Of a stretch of DNA of 64,000 nt, positions 35,470-42,872 are shown in pieces. Source of the stretch: Sphingopyxis sp. JAI108 (GTDB taxonomy: Bacteria > Pseudomonadota > Alphaproteobacteria > Sphingomonadales > Sphingomonadaceae); assembly GCF_013410105.1 (NCBI RefSeq), contig NZ_JACCCJ010000001.1, positions 1,426,001 to 1,490,000 on the forward strand. Direction: 5' to 3'. Numbering within the stretch: position 1 is the stretch's first letter; each line of letters opens with the position of its first letter. A program made the position numbers and the translations under genes. A model generated the notes under the pieces. The model was not told where the DNA came from. It saw nothing but the letters and a program-made list of their open reading frames with translations, and ran no database searches.

Positions 35470-36483
35470 TTATGCGTTGAAGCCCGATAGAAACGCCGCG
35501 ACATTCTTGCCGAGGTCGCCGACGGCATAACCGCCCTCCATCACGATCAGCGTCGGGACGCCGAGCGCGGCGATCCGGCTTGCCAGCGTCACATAATCCT
35601 CGCGTTCGAGCGCGAAGCTCGAGATCGGGTCGCTGCTGTGGGTGTCGGCGCCGAACGACAGGACAAGGAATTGCGCGCCCCAGTCCGAGATGGCGGCGAG
35701 CGCGGCGTCGAGCGCGGGCGCATAGCTTTGTCCGTCGGTGCCGCGCGGCAGGGGGAGGTTGAGTGTCGCGCCTTCGCCCGCACTTTCGCCGGTTTCGTCG
35801 GCATGGCCCCAGTAAAAGGGATAGTCGGTCCGCGGGTCGGCATGGATCGAGCAAAAGAAGACTCCCGGATCCTCGTAGAAAATGTCCTGCGTGCCGTTGC
35901 CGTGGTGATAGTCGATATCGAGCACCGCGACCGGCCCAAGGCCGCGGTTGTGCGCCTCGCGCGCCGCGATCGCGGCGTTGTTGAGGTAGCAATAGCCGCC
36001 CATATAGTCGCGCCCGGCATGATGGCCGGGCGGGCGGCACAGCGCGAAGGCATGCGCCTCGCCGCTCGCCGCCAGATGGTCGAGTGCGGTCAATGCGCCC
36101 TGCGCCGACCAATAGGTCGATTCCCACGTCCCCGCTGCGATAGGTGTCCCGGCGTCATAGCTGTAAGCGCCAAGGTCGGCGTCGATGCGGCCGAAGGCGA
36201 GCGGCCGGCGCCGCCGGATCGGGAAGGTATAGCCGATCGCATCGCCGCTGCGTCCCGCCGCGATCCAGTCGCGATGCGCGCGTTCGAGGAAAGCGATATA
36301 GTCGGCATCATGCACGGCAAGCAGCGGCGCCATGCCGAAGTCGCGCACGGGGCGCCAGTCGGTGAAGGCATCGACAATGGAACGTGGGCGCTCGACATTC
36401 TCGGCATAGGGCACCCAGTCGCCATTGTGCAGCTCGCGCGACGGTGCGTGGGTCAACTGGCGATCGTCGAAGAAAAGCTTCAC
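35470..36483 (-). CDS. histone deacetylase superfamily protein (acetylpolyamine amidohydrolase-like)
   Basis: Zn-dependent amidohydrolase of 337 aa from a GTG start at 36483, which overlaps the stop of the preceding gene (GTGA); an ATG at 36507 is the alternative. Active-site residues are visible: HHAGRDYMGGYCYLNNAA, metal ligands in DIDYHHGNGTQ and in SFGADTHSSDP, and the catalytic Tyr in MEGGYAVGDLG. The opening MKLFFDDRQLTHAPSRE and the DTHxxDP box point to the acetylpolyamine amidohydrolase branch, which deacetylates acetylputrescine or acetylcadaverine. Its partner gene is a PaiB homologue. Confidence 0.88.
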   Translation of the reverse strand: MKLFFDDRQLTHAPSRELHNGDWVPYAENVERPRSIVDAFTDWRPVRDFGMAPLLAVHDADYIAFLERAHRDWIAAGRSGDAIGYTFPIRRRRPLAFGRIDADLGAYSYDAGTPIAAGTWESTYWSAQGALTALDHLAASGEAHAFALCRPPGHHAGRDYMGGYCYLNNAAIAAREAHNRGLGPVAVLDIDYHHGNGTQDIFYEDPGVFFCSIHADPRTDYPFYWGHADETGESAGEGATLNLPLPRGTDGQSYAPALDAALAAISDWGAQFLVLSFGADTHSSDPISSFALEREDYVTLASRIAALGVPTLIVMEGGYAVGDLGKNVAAFLSGFNA

Positions 36484-37058
36484 CTCTTTGCCTGTCCTTC
36501 CATCCATAGCGCGAGCGTCCGGTCGCCGTGCCCCGCGACGATCTCGGCAAAGCCCTGCGGGCTTTCATCCTGCCCGAGCTTGAAGCTGTGCTCGGCCGAA
36601 CGGACGTGCGCGCGAAAGGCAATGATCTGATCGAGCATCGTGTCATAACGTGTGCCCAGGCTCGCTGTCGACCAGCCGCCGTCTTCCATCCTGGCGACGA
36701 GCTGCTCGATAGCGTCCTTCGTTTCGCCCTCGACGAACTCGACCTCGACGACGAAGCGCAGCACGGCATAATTCCACGTCGGGGCCCAATCGGGTTTCGA
36801 CAGCAGGCTGGTCGGGACGTAGCCCGACGGCCCGTTGAACAGCACCAGCCCGCGCGGGTCGGCGCGGAAATCGGCAACGAGCGGGTTGCGAAGCGCGCAA
36901 TGGCCGAAGAGCGCCGCGACCGCGCCACTCGCATCGGTCTCGGCGATCAGCGGCAACGGGCTCGCGTGAAAATCGCGCGAGACGAGCCAGGCGAGCGGGT
37001 AGTCGGCGACGAGTTGGCTTATGTCGGCGGCATCGCGCGGTTCGTAGGGCGAGGTCAT
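36480..37058 (-). CDS. FMN-binding negative transcriptional regulator (PaiB family)
   Basis: A 192-aa split-barrel flavin-binding protein of the PaiB family. Visible features: MTSPYEPRDAADISQLVADY at the start, HCALRNPLVADF, VLFNGPSGYVPTSLL and PTWNYAVLRFVVEVEF. In Bacillus PaiB is linked to polyamine acetylation and represses sporulation and protease genes; here its neighbour is an acetylpolyamine-amidohydrolase-like enzyme, which strengthens the polyamine link. It overlaps the upstream esterase gene by 4 nt and the downstream gene by 4 nt, forming a three-gene operon. Confidence 0.9.
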   Translation of the reverse strand: MTSPYEPRDAADISQLVADYPLAWLVSRDFHASPLPLIAETDASGAVAALFGHCALRNPLVADFRADPRGLVLFNGPSGYVPTSLLSKPDWAPTWNYAVLRFVVEVEFVEGETKDAIEQLVARMEDGGWSTASLGTRYDTMLDQIIAFRAHVRSAEHSFKLGQDESPQGFAEIVAGHGDRTLALWMEGQAKR

Positions 37059-38020
37059 GTCTTCACGATATCACGGATCCATGCGGCCTGCTCGTCGAGC
37101 GCGCGGTTTGCGAGCGGCGCGATCGACATGGCTTCGAGGAAGCTGTGGGTCGCGCCCTTATAGGTGACCGCATGGGTCGGGACGCCGGCCGCTTCGAGCT
37201 TGGCGGTGAAGGCGTGATTGCAGTCGGCCAAGATGTCGCATTCGGCGATCGCGAGAAAGGCGGGGGGGAGGCCGGTGAGGTCGGCGCGCAGCGGCGCGAC
37301 GAGCGGGTCGGCAAGCTGTTCGGCGCCATCGACATAGGCAGCCCAGAATGCATCCATCTCGTCGGCTTCGAGCGAATAGTCGCCCGCGCCGAAGCGCGCA
37401 TAGCTCGGCGTGCGTTCGGGGTCGAAGGCGCCATAGTTGAGCAGCATCGCCGCGGGCAGGGGGCGCCCGCGCTGGCGCTGCAACAGACAGGTCGCGACCG
37501 AGAGGTTGGCGCCCGCGGAATCGCCGCCGATGAGCAGGCGGCTCGCGTCGAGGTTCAGCGCCTCGGCTTGCGACGCGATCCAGTCGAGCGCGGCGGCGCA
37601 CTCCTCCAGCGCGACCGGAAACTTGCTTTCGGGCGACAGGCTGTAATCGATGCCGACCACCGCGATACCCGCGCGCGCCGCATATTCGCGCATCAGCCGG
37701 TCGTGCGTGTCGATGCTGAACAGCATCCAGCCGCCGCCATGGATATAGAGCATGACGGGCAATATTTTGTCCGCGACCGGGCGGTGGAGGCGCAGGCGGA
37801 CGCCGCCCATGTCCAGTTCGCGGGTCTCCGCCATTATCGGGCCACCTTCGCGCCACGGCCGGCGCACGCGTTCGGCGACCTCGCGGCGCGTCGCCATGCT
37901 CGCGCCCGCGGGCGCGGCATGTTCGGCGTAGGCGGCATTGATGGCATCGACAAAGCGGCGGATATCGGGGTCGGCCATGTCGTCCTGCATGGCGCTCAAG
38001 CCCTTTGACATGATTGGCAT
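37055..38020 (-). CDS. alpha/beta hydrolase (hormone-sensitive-lipase family esterase)
   Basis: Carboxylesterase-type protein of 321 aa. Oxyanion-hole motif YIHGGGWMLFS, nucleophile motif LLIGGDSAGANLSVA, catalytic Asp in the AECDILADCNH region and His in YKGATHSFLE. The substrate is unknown. The first ATG at 38020 is used; an internal ATG ten codons later is a possible start. It heads the esterase-PaiB-amidohydrolase operon and is divergent from an AraC-type regulator, which may control it. Confidence 0.88.
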   Translation of the reverse strand: MPIMSKGLSAMQDDMADPDIRRFVDAINAAYAEHAAPAGASMATRREVAERVRRPWREGGPIMAETRELDMGGVRLRLHRPVADKILPVMLYIHGGGWMLFSIDTHDRLMREYAARAGIAVVGIDYSLSPESKFPVALEECAAALDWIASQAEALNLDASRLLIGGDSAGANLSVATCLLQRQRGRPLPAAMLLNYGAFDPERTPSYARFGAGDYSLEADEMDAFWAAYVDGAEQLADPLVAPLRADLTGLPPAFLAIAECDILADCNHAFTAKLEAAGVPTHAVTYKGATHSFLEAMSIAPLANRALDEQAAWIRDIVKT

Positions 38021-38187
38021 ATCCTCTCGAAACGATCCTTTGATCGCCTGATAGCTTTTACACGATCGCCTCTATCGCCCAAACGGGCCAATCACCGCAG
38101 CGGACAGGCCAGCGGGCGCCGTGCGGCTGGTCAGTGGGGTGTCCGGCCTATATTGTGTGTTTGTCCAGTATTTGCGAGGATCGGGCC

Positions 38188-38946
38188 ATGAAACATAGTG
38201 TCGATGTCCTGACGGCAGGCCGGCCGGTGATGGCGCTGCAGGATGAATATCCCGCGGGTTTCGTCGATCCGATGCACAGCCACGACCATATCCAGATCCT
38301 CTATGCTTCGGCGGGGGTGATGTCGGTACGCACGCCCGAGACGAGTTTCGTCATCCCGCCACAGCGCGCGGTGTGGCTCCCCGCCGGGACGCGGCACGAG
38401 GTCGCGTGCCGCGGGCCGGTGTCGCTCCGCACGCTCTACCTGCCGTGCGCGGGGCACGAGCATGAACAGCAATGCCGCGTCTTCGAGGTGTCGAACCTCG
38501 TCAAATCGCTGATCCTCGAGGTCGTCGATTTTCCCGCGCTTTACGATGTCGACGGGCGCGAGGGACGGATCATCGCGCTGCTGCTCGACGAGATCGGGCG
38601 GATGCCCAACGCGCCCTATCAGGTGTCGATGCCGTCCAACCCGCGCCTGCTGCGCGTGTGCAACGCGATCATCGCCGATCCGTCGGACCCGCGCGACATC
38701 GACGACTGGGCGGCGCTCGCTGCGATGGGGCGGCGAACCTTCACGCGCAGCTTCAAGCAGGAAACGGGGATGGGGCTTGCCGTCTGGCGGCAGCAGGTGC
38801 GGCTGATGGAGGCGCTGTCGCTGCTGGCGGCCGGCGCCTCGATCACGCAGGTCACCTATGACGTCGGATATGATAGTCCCAGCGGGTTCGCCGCGATGTT
38901 CCGCCGCGCTTTCGGCGTTCCGCCGAGCCAGTATCTGAAACACTGA
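38188..38946 (+). CDS. AraC family transcriptional regulator
   Basis: A 252-aa regulator with an N-terminal cupin sensor (MHSHDHIQILYASAGV, FVIPPQRAVWLPAGTRHEV) and a C-terminal double helix-turn-helix (AALAAMGRRTFTRSFKQETG; YDVGYDSPSGFAAMFRRAFG). It starts at ATG 38188 with AGGA upstream. The gene is divergent from the esterase-PaiB-amidohydrolase operon with a 167-nt gap and is the natural candidate for its control. Confidence 0.92.
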   Translation: MKHSVDVLTAGRPVMALQDEYPAGFVDPMHSHDHIQILYASAGVMSVRTPETSFVIPPQRAVWLPAGTRHEVACRGPVSLRTLYLPCAGHEHEQQCRVFEVSNLVKSLILEVVDFPALYDVDGREGRIIALLLDEIGRMPNAPYQVSMPSNPRLLRVCNAIIADPSDPRDIDDWAALAAMGRRTFTRSFKQETGMGLAVWRQQVRLMEALSLLAAGASITQVTYDVGYDSPSGFAAMFRRAFGVPPSQYLKH

Positions 38947-38965
38947 CCCGGCGAAGCGCATGGCA

Positions 38966-39379
38966 TCAGCCGGCGCGGGTCCAGATCTTGGTGCGGCAGA
39001 AAAAGGCGATGCAGCCCTTGAGTTCGAGCTTGCCGTTCGGGAGCAATTTGAGCTGGCCCTTCGCGGCGCCGTCGCCGGTTTCCGGGTCGTAGACAGGGCC
39101 GCCCTTCCACTCGGTCGGACCGCCGGTGAAGCCATTGAGGACAACGAGGCCCTTGAGCTTGCGCTGGCGGAGCTCGGGGTCCGAATTGCGCACGTCGCGC
39201 AGGTCGGGATTGGCGCGCAGCCGCTTTGCATCGACCACCTTGCCGCACAGCGCCTTGCCGCAGCGGTAGATTTCGACGCGCCCGCCCTCGCTGCCCGTCG
39301 CCCAGACGCCCGTGATATCGGCGGCGGCGGCGGGCGTGGCGACGGTCGCGGCGGCCAGAAGGAGCAGCGTCCGCCTCAT
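38966..39379 (-). CDS. DUF2147 family exported protein
   Basis: A 137-aa secreted protein: signal peptide TLLLLAAATVATPAAAA, then a DUF2147 domain (ITGVWATGSEGGRVEIYRCG, LKGLVVLNGFTGGPTEWKGG, YDPETGDGAAKGQLKLLPNGK). The family is of unknown function; proteins of this type are common in the periplasm of proteobacteria. Its start overlaps the stop of the upstream hydrolase gene by 4 nt. Confidence 0.85.
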   Translation of the reverse strand: MRRTLLLLAAATVATPAAAADITGVWATGSEGGRVEIYRCGKALCGKVVDAKRLRANPDLRDVRNSDPELRQRKLKGLVVLNGFTGGPTEWKGGPVYDPETGDGAAKGQLKLLPNGKLELKGCIAFFCRTKIWTRAG

Positions 39380-40233
39380 GCGGCCAGTTCCTTGGGCTTG
39401 CCGCCTTCGAGCAGGCGGAGCGCCTCTTCAAGCAGCGGCCGGTCGTCGAGTTCCCACGGGTGGAATCCCGGCTTCATATAGGTGAAGACGCCGCGCAGCA
39501 GAGCACGCATCAGCCCGTCGCGGCCATAAAGCCATGCCAAGAGGCCCTTCCACGTCGCCCAATTATTGCGGCCGTCCTGCGCGAGCAGATCGGCGGTGTT
39601 GCGAAAGATGACATAGTGGAAGCGCATCGTCGTCACGCACATCACCGTGCTGCGCTTCAGCCAGCGGCGCAGCGGGGTCATCGTTCGCGCGGCGTGGAGA
39701 TAGGTATCGAAGGCGACGGCCTTGTGCTCGATTTCCTCGATCGCGTGCCAGCGCCACAATTGCCGCGCCTCCTCGGCGGCGCCGCCCAGATGCGCCGGGT
39801 TGGCGAGCGCATCATGCGCGAGCGTCGCGGTGAAATGTTCGAGCGCGCAGGTCGCGGCGAGCTGCTGGATCGGCGAGCGGCGCTTGACCCAGGCGATCGT
39901 CCGCCGCGCGCGATCCTCGGCCGCCGCGATGTCGAAGCCCGCGTCCTCGGCCTGGCGGTTGAATACGACATGTTCGCGGCTGTGCATCGATTCCTGGTAA
40001 AGGAAATCGTCGATCTGCCCGCGCAGCGGCTGCGGCGTGCCCTCGCGATAATGGCGCACCGAGGTCATGAAGAATTTCTCGCCGACCGGGAAGGTCGAGG
40101 ACAGCGCGTTGAAAAAGGCGGTGCGACCGGCGTCGCCGCTGTGCCACCAGCGCGGCGGCGGGTTCTCGCGACCGAATTTGAGGTCGCGCTTTTCGATCCG
40201 GATATCGGCGGGGGTGTGGAGCGGCGTAGACAT
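39376..40233 (-). CDS. PF10118 metal-dependent hydrolase-like protein
   Basis: A 285-aa protein of the family annotated as metal-dependent hydrolase (PF10118, ferritin-like helical fold). Helices carry conserved acidic and His residues: QESMHSREHVVFNR, CALEHFTATLAHDAL and WRWHAIEEIEHKAVAFD, a plausible di-metal site. No reaction is established for the family. ATG 40233 was chosen because AGAAAGG lies 8 nt upstream. It is divergent from a TetR gene; a short dyad lies between them. Confidence 0.82.
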   Translation of the reverse strand: MSTPLHTPADIRIEKRDLKFGRENPPPRWWHSGDAGRTAFFNALSSTFPVGEKFFMTSVRHYREGTPQPLRGQIDDFLYQESMHSREHVVFNRQAEDAGFDIAAAEDRARRTIAWVKRRSPIQQLAATCALEHFTATLAHDALANPAHLGGAAEEARQLWRWHAIEEIEHKAVAFDTYLHAARTMTPLRRWLKRSTVMCVTTMRFHYVIFRNTADLLAQDGRNNWATWKGLLAWLYGRDGLMRALLRGVFTYMKPGFHPWELDDRPLLEEALRLLEGGKPKELAA

Positions 40234-40264
40234 CGTGCAACCTTTCTGCAAATCAAAGTTACAT

Positions 40265-40278
40265 TAACATCAATGTTT
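40265..40278. promoter_or_regulatory. putative TetR operator in divergent intergenic region
   Basis: TAACATCAATGTTT, an imperfect inverted repeat (TAACAT / ATGTTT around CA) in an AT-rich patch between the PF10118 hydrolase gene and the TetR gene. TetR repressors commonly bind such dyads between divergent genes. The assignment is inferred from position and symmetry only. Confidence 0.45.
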
Positions 40279-40395
40279 ATATCATGCGTTTTCCGGAACG
40301 GCAAGCGGGACGATAAGGGTGACAATCCACCGCTTTCGGGTAAGGCTTCCGGCACGAAGGCCGTAGCGGGGCGCGACGGCCGCAAGGAAAGATTG

Positions 40396-41022
40396 ATGTA
40401 CAAGCAAGCGCGGCCGCACCAGAAAAGGCGCAAGCGTTCAGGGGACGAGGTTCGCGAGGAAGGGCTGGCGGCGGCGCGTGCGCTGCTTCTCGATCGCGGC
40501 CCTGCAGCGGTGACGCTCGCCAACATCGGCCAGGCGATCGGCATGTCGCATGCCAATGTGCTCCACCATTTCGGATCGGCGGCGGGCTTACAGTCGGCGC
40601 TGATGGAATCGATGATACGCGACCTCACCGACGCGCTCGGCAATGTCGTCGAACTGATGAAGACCGACAGCGCGGCGCCGCGCGCGGTGGCCGACCGCGT
40701 ATTCGACGCTTTCGACAAGGGCGGGGCGGGGCCACTCGCGGCATGGATCATCCTGTCGGGCGATGTCGAACAACTCGAACCCGTGCGCGCCGCGGTGCGC
40801 GCGCTCGTAGAGGCGATCGTCGGCCAGTCGACCGACGAAGCCGCGCCCGACCGGGTGCGCGCGGCGGTGCTGATGATGGCGGTCAGCGCCTTTGGCGACG
40901 CGGTGATCGGGCCGCATGTCCGCGATATGCTCGACCAGCCCGACGACGCGATGCGCGACCTGATCGCGCGCATCCTGCCGCTGTTCCTGATCCCGACGGG
41001 AATTCCCCCGGCCGCGCCCTGA
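40396..41022 (+). CDS. TetR family transcriptional regulator
   Basis: A 208-aa repressor. The N-terminal helix-turn-helix is LDRGPAAVTLANIGQAIGMS followed by HANVLHHFGSAAGL, and the remainder is a helical ligand domain. The start at ATG 40396 is preceded by AAGGAAAG; the frame stays open far upstream but that is not coding. Divergent from the PF10118 hydrolase gene. Confidence 0.9.
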   Translation: MYKQARPHQKRRKRSGDEVREEGLAAARALLLDRGPAAVTLANIGQAIGMSHANVLHHFGSAAGLQSALMESMIRDLTDALGNVVELMKTDSAAPRAVADRVFDAFDKGGAGPLAAWIILSGDVEQLEPVRAAVRALVEAIVGQSTDEAAPDRVRAAVLMMAVSAFGDAVIGPHVRDMLDQPDDAMRDLIARILPLFLIPTGIPPAAP

Positions 41023-41034
41023 ACGGCGCCGGCC

Positions 41035-42030
41035 CTATTCGCCGCCCGACAGGAGGATATGGTCGTCGGTCGCCGATATCCGGCGGGCGGTGCCGTTCAA
41101 TTCCATCGCTTTGACGAACCCGTCGACGTCGCCGGCCTGGAACACGCCGACGACCTGCTTTTCGGGAATCTTGCCGTCCTTGAAGACGAGCTTTCGCGGC
41201 GAATAGCGGTTCATTTCGGCAACCGCTTCCGACAGGGGGTCGCGCATGAAGATCAGGCGCCCCTCGGTCCAGCTCGTTTCCTTCGCCACGTCGACCCGGC
41301 TGAGCGTCCAGTTGCGGTCGGCGCCGATGACGAGCTGGCCGCCGGGCGCCATGTCGGTGCCGCTGCCCGGATCCGAACCCGTCTCCTCGACGCGCACCTT
41401 TCCTTCGGCGAGCGTGACGACCATGTTGCCATGTTCGAAGCTGACCTCAAAGGCGGTGCCGATCGCACGCACGCTCTTGCCGCCGGCGTTGACGGTGAAG
41501 GGACGCGACGGATCGGATGCGACGCGGAAGAAGGCCCGCCCGCCGAGAAGATCGACGCGGCGCTCGCGCGGCGTTTCGCGCATCCGCATCTCGGTTTCGG
41601 CATCGAGCGTCACGACCGAGCCTTCGGGAAGGGTAACGGTGGTCGTCTGGCCGACCCCGGTGCGGAAATGCTGATCCTGCGTGGTGCCGAAGCCCGGAAA
41701 AGCGTGTTGATAGACCGACCAGCCGAGCGTGACGACGAGCAAAAGCGATGCTGCCAGCGCCAGATGGCGGCGCCAGCCGGATCGCTGCTTCCCCCCTTCG
41801 GTATCGAACGCGGGCGGGGCGAGCATTTCGGGTTCCTGCGGGATCGTTCCCGCGATCAGCCACGCGCGTTCAACGAGCCGATAGGTGTCGCGATGCGCGT
41901 CGGATTCGTCGAGCCACTCGATGAAGCGCAGCTCGTCGTCGATCGTCATGTCGCCCGATCGTTCGAGGTTGAACCATTGCACCGCCTCTGCGCGAAGCGC
42001 GGCGCGGGCGAAGGCGTCGTTGCCGCTCAC
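41035..42030 (-). CDS. FecR-like anti-sigma factor / sigma regulator
   Basis: A 331-aa transmembrane sigma regulator. N-terminal cytoplasmic DUF4880-type segment (QWFNLERSGDMTIDDELRF), one transmembrane helix (LALAASLLLVVTLGWSVY), then the periplasmic FecR domain (GVGQTTTVTLPEGSVVTLD, LLGGRAFFRVASDPSRPF) and a C-terminal STN-like part with MNRYSPRKLVF. It starts at GTG 42030, overlapping the sigma-factor stop (GTGA). It should hold the ECF sigma factor in check until the cognate TonB receptor signals. Confidence 0.92.
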   Translation of the reverse strand: MSGNDAFARAALRAEAVQWFNLERSGDMTIDDELRFIEWLDESDAHRDTYRLVERAWLIAGTIPQEPEMLAPPAFDTEGGKQRSGWRRHLALAASLLLVVTLGWSVYQHAFPGFGTTQDQHFRTGVGQTTTVTLPEGSVVTLDAETEMRMRETPRERRVDLLGGRAFFRVASDPSRPFTVNAGGKSVRAIGTAFEVSFEHGNMVVTLAEGKVRVEETGSDPGSGTDMAPGGQLVIGADRNWTLSRVDVAKETSWTEGRLIFMRDPLSEAVAEMNRYSPRKLVFKDGKIPEKQVVGVFQAGDVDGFVKAMELNGTARRISATDDHILLSGGE

Positions 42031-42569
42031 AGGTCGGGCTCCATTTCTTCGACGATGCGCACGAGGGCGCGGTGCATCAGTTCCTTCACCGCCTCCTTGG
42101 AAATGCCCATCCGCTGGGCGATGGCCTGATAGGTGAGGTTTTCGAACCGGTGATATTGAAAAGCCTCGCGCGCGCGGGGCGGAAGGTTCTGGATCGCCTC
42201 GAGCACGCGGCGATATTCCTGTTGCCCGATCACGATGCGTTCGGGCGATCGTTGCTCGGCGATTTCGATGCCGTCTTCGAACTCGTCGTGTAGCGCCGTC
42301 GCGCGCGCCTTTTGCCGGCGGTGGCGGCTGATCAGCGCGTTGCGCGCGGCGGTGAACAGATAGCGTTCGACATTGTCGATCGGCGCGCTCAGCTGTGCCG
42401 ATTGCAGGCGCAGGAAAACTTCCTGCACCAGGTCGTCGACATCGGCATCGTCGGCACGGCGCCGGAAATAACGGCGCAGGCCGGGGCCATAGGTCGCCAT
42501 CCACGCGGCCAGATCCCGGTCCTGATGCGGGACGGCCATCGTCAATAACGCTCCCGATAAAACAGGCAT
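42027..42569 (-). CDS. FecI-type ECF RNA polymerase sigma factor
   Basis: A 180-aa ECF sigma factor. The region 2 core is DADVDDLVQEVFLRLQS, and region 4 contains LPPRAREAFQYHRFENLTYQAIAQRMGISKEAV (given in outline), a helix-turn-helix for the -35 element. It starts at ATG 42569 with GGGAG 9 nt upstream; ATG 42539 is possible. It is divergent from the STN-domain TonB receptor and coupled to fecR, so it likely transcribes the receptor gene on ligand binding. Confidence 0.93.
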   Translation of the reverse strand: MPVLSGALLTMAVPHQDRDLAAWMATYGPGLRRYFRRRADDADVDDLVQEVFLRLQSAQLSAPIDNVERYLFTAARNALISRHRRQKARATALHDEFEDGIEIAEQRSPERIVIGQQEYRRVLEAIQNLPPRAREAFQYHRFENLTYQAIAQRMGISKEAVKELMHRALVRIVEEMEPDL

Positions 42570-42872
42570 TGCGAGATGCTCCCAACCCTACGCGTCATCC
42601 CGGCATCATTCCCAAAACGGTCATCGCGGCTCCATTTTCGTGCTGGAGTTAACAGGGTAGACGCAGGAAACTCGCAAGAGGGGGGATGAAAATCGCACCG
42701 GCCGACGAATTTTCCTAACGCTCCGTTCACTGGCGTAGATATTAACATCGTTGAAAATTTTATTCGACGATCCCCCCATGTCCGAAAATGGGGCGTCTAT
42801 CCGAATGGCGTCGCATCGAACGCCGGAACAGCGGGACATGAATCCCGCACGACAGGATGAGGGAGAGGGGAC
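42570..42872. other. divergent control region of sigma factor and TonB receptor
   Basis: About 300 nt without a gene. It contains an AT-rich stretch (about 42725-42770) and a small dyad GCGGGA / TCCCGC (42831-42848) in front of the receptor ribosome site GGGAGAGG. An ECF-type promoter is expected here, but I could not fix a -35/-10 pair that I trust. Confidence 0.5.

Noticed and set aside
42725..42848. FecI-type or EcfG-type promoter in front of the STN receptor
   Set aside because: Several GAAAAT or GGAAC strings exist but none has a matching -10 at the right spacing, so no promoter was annotated.
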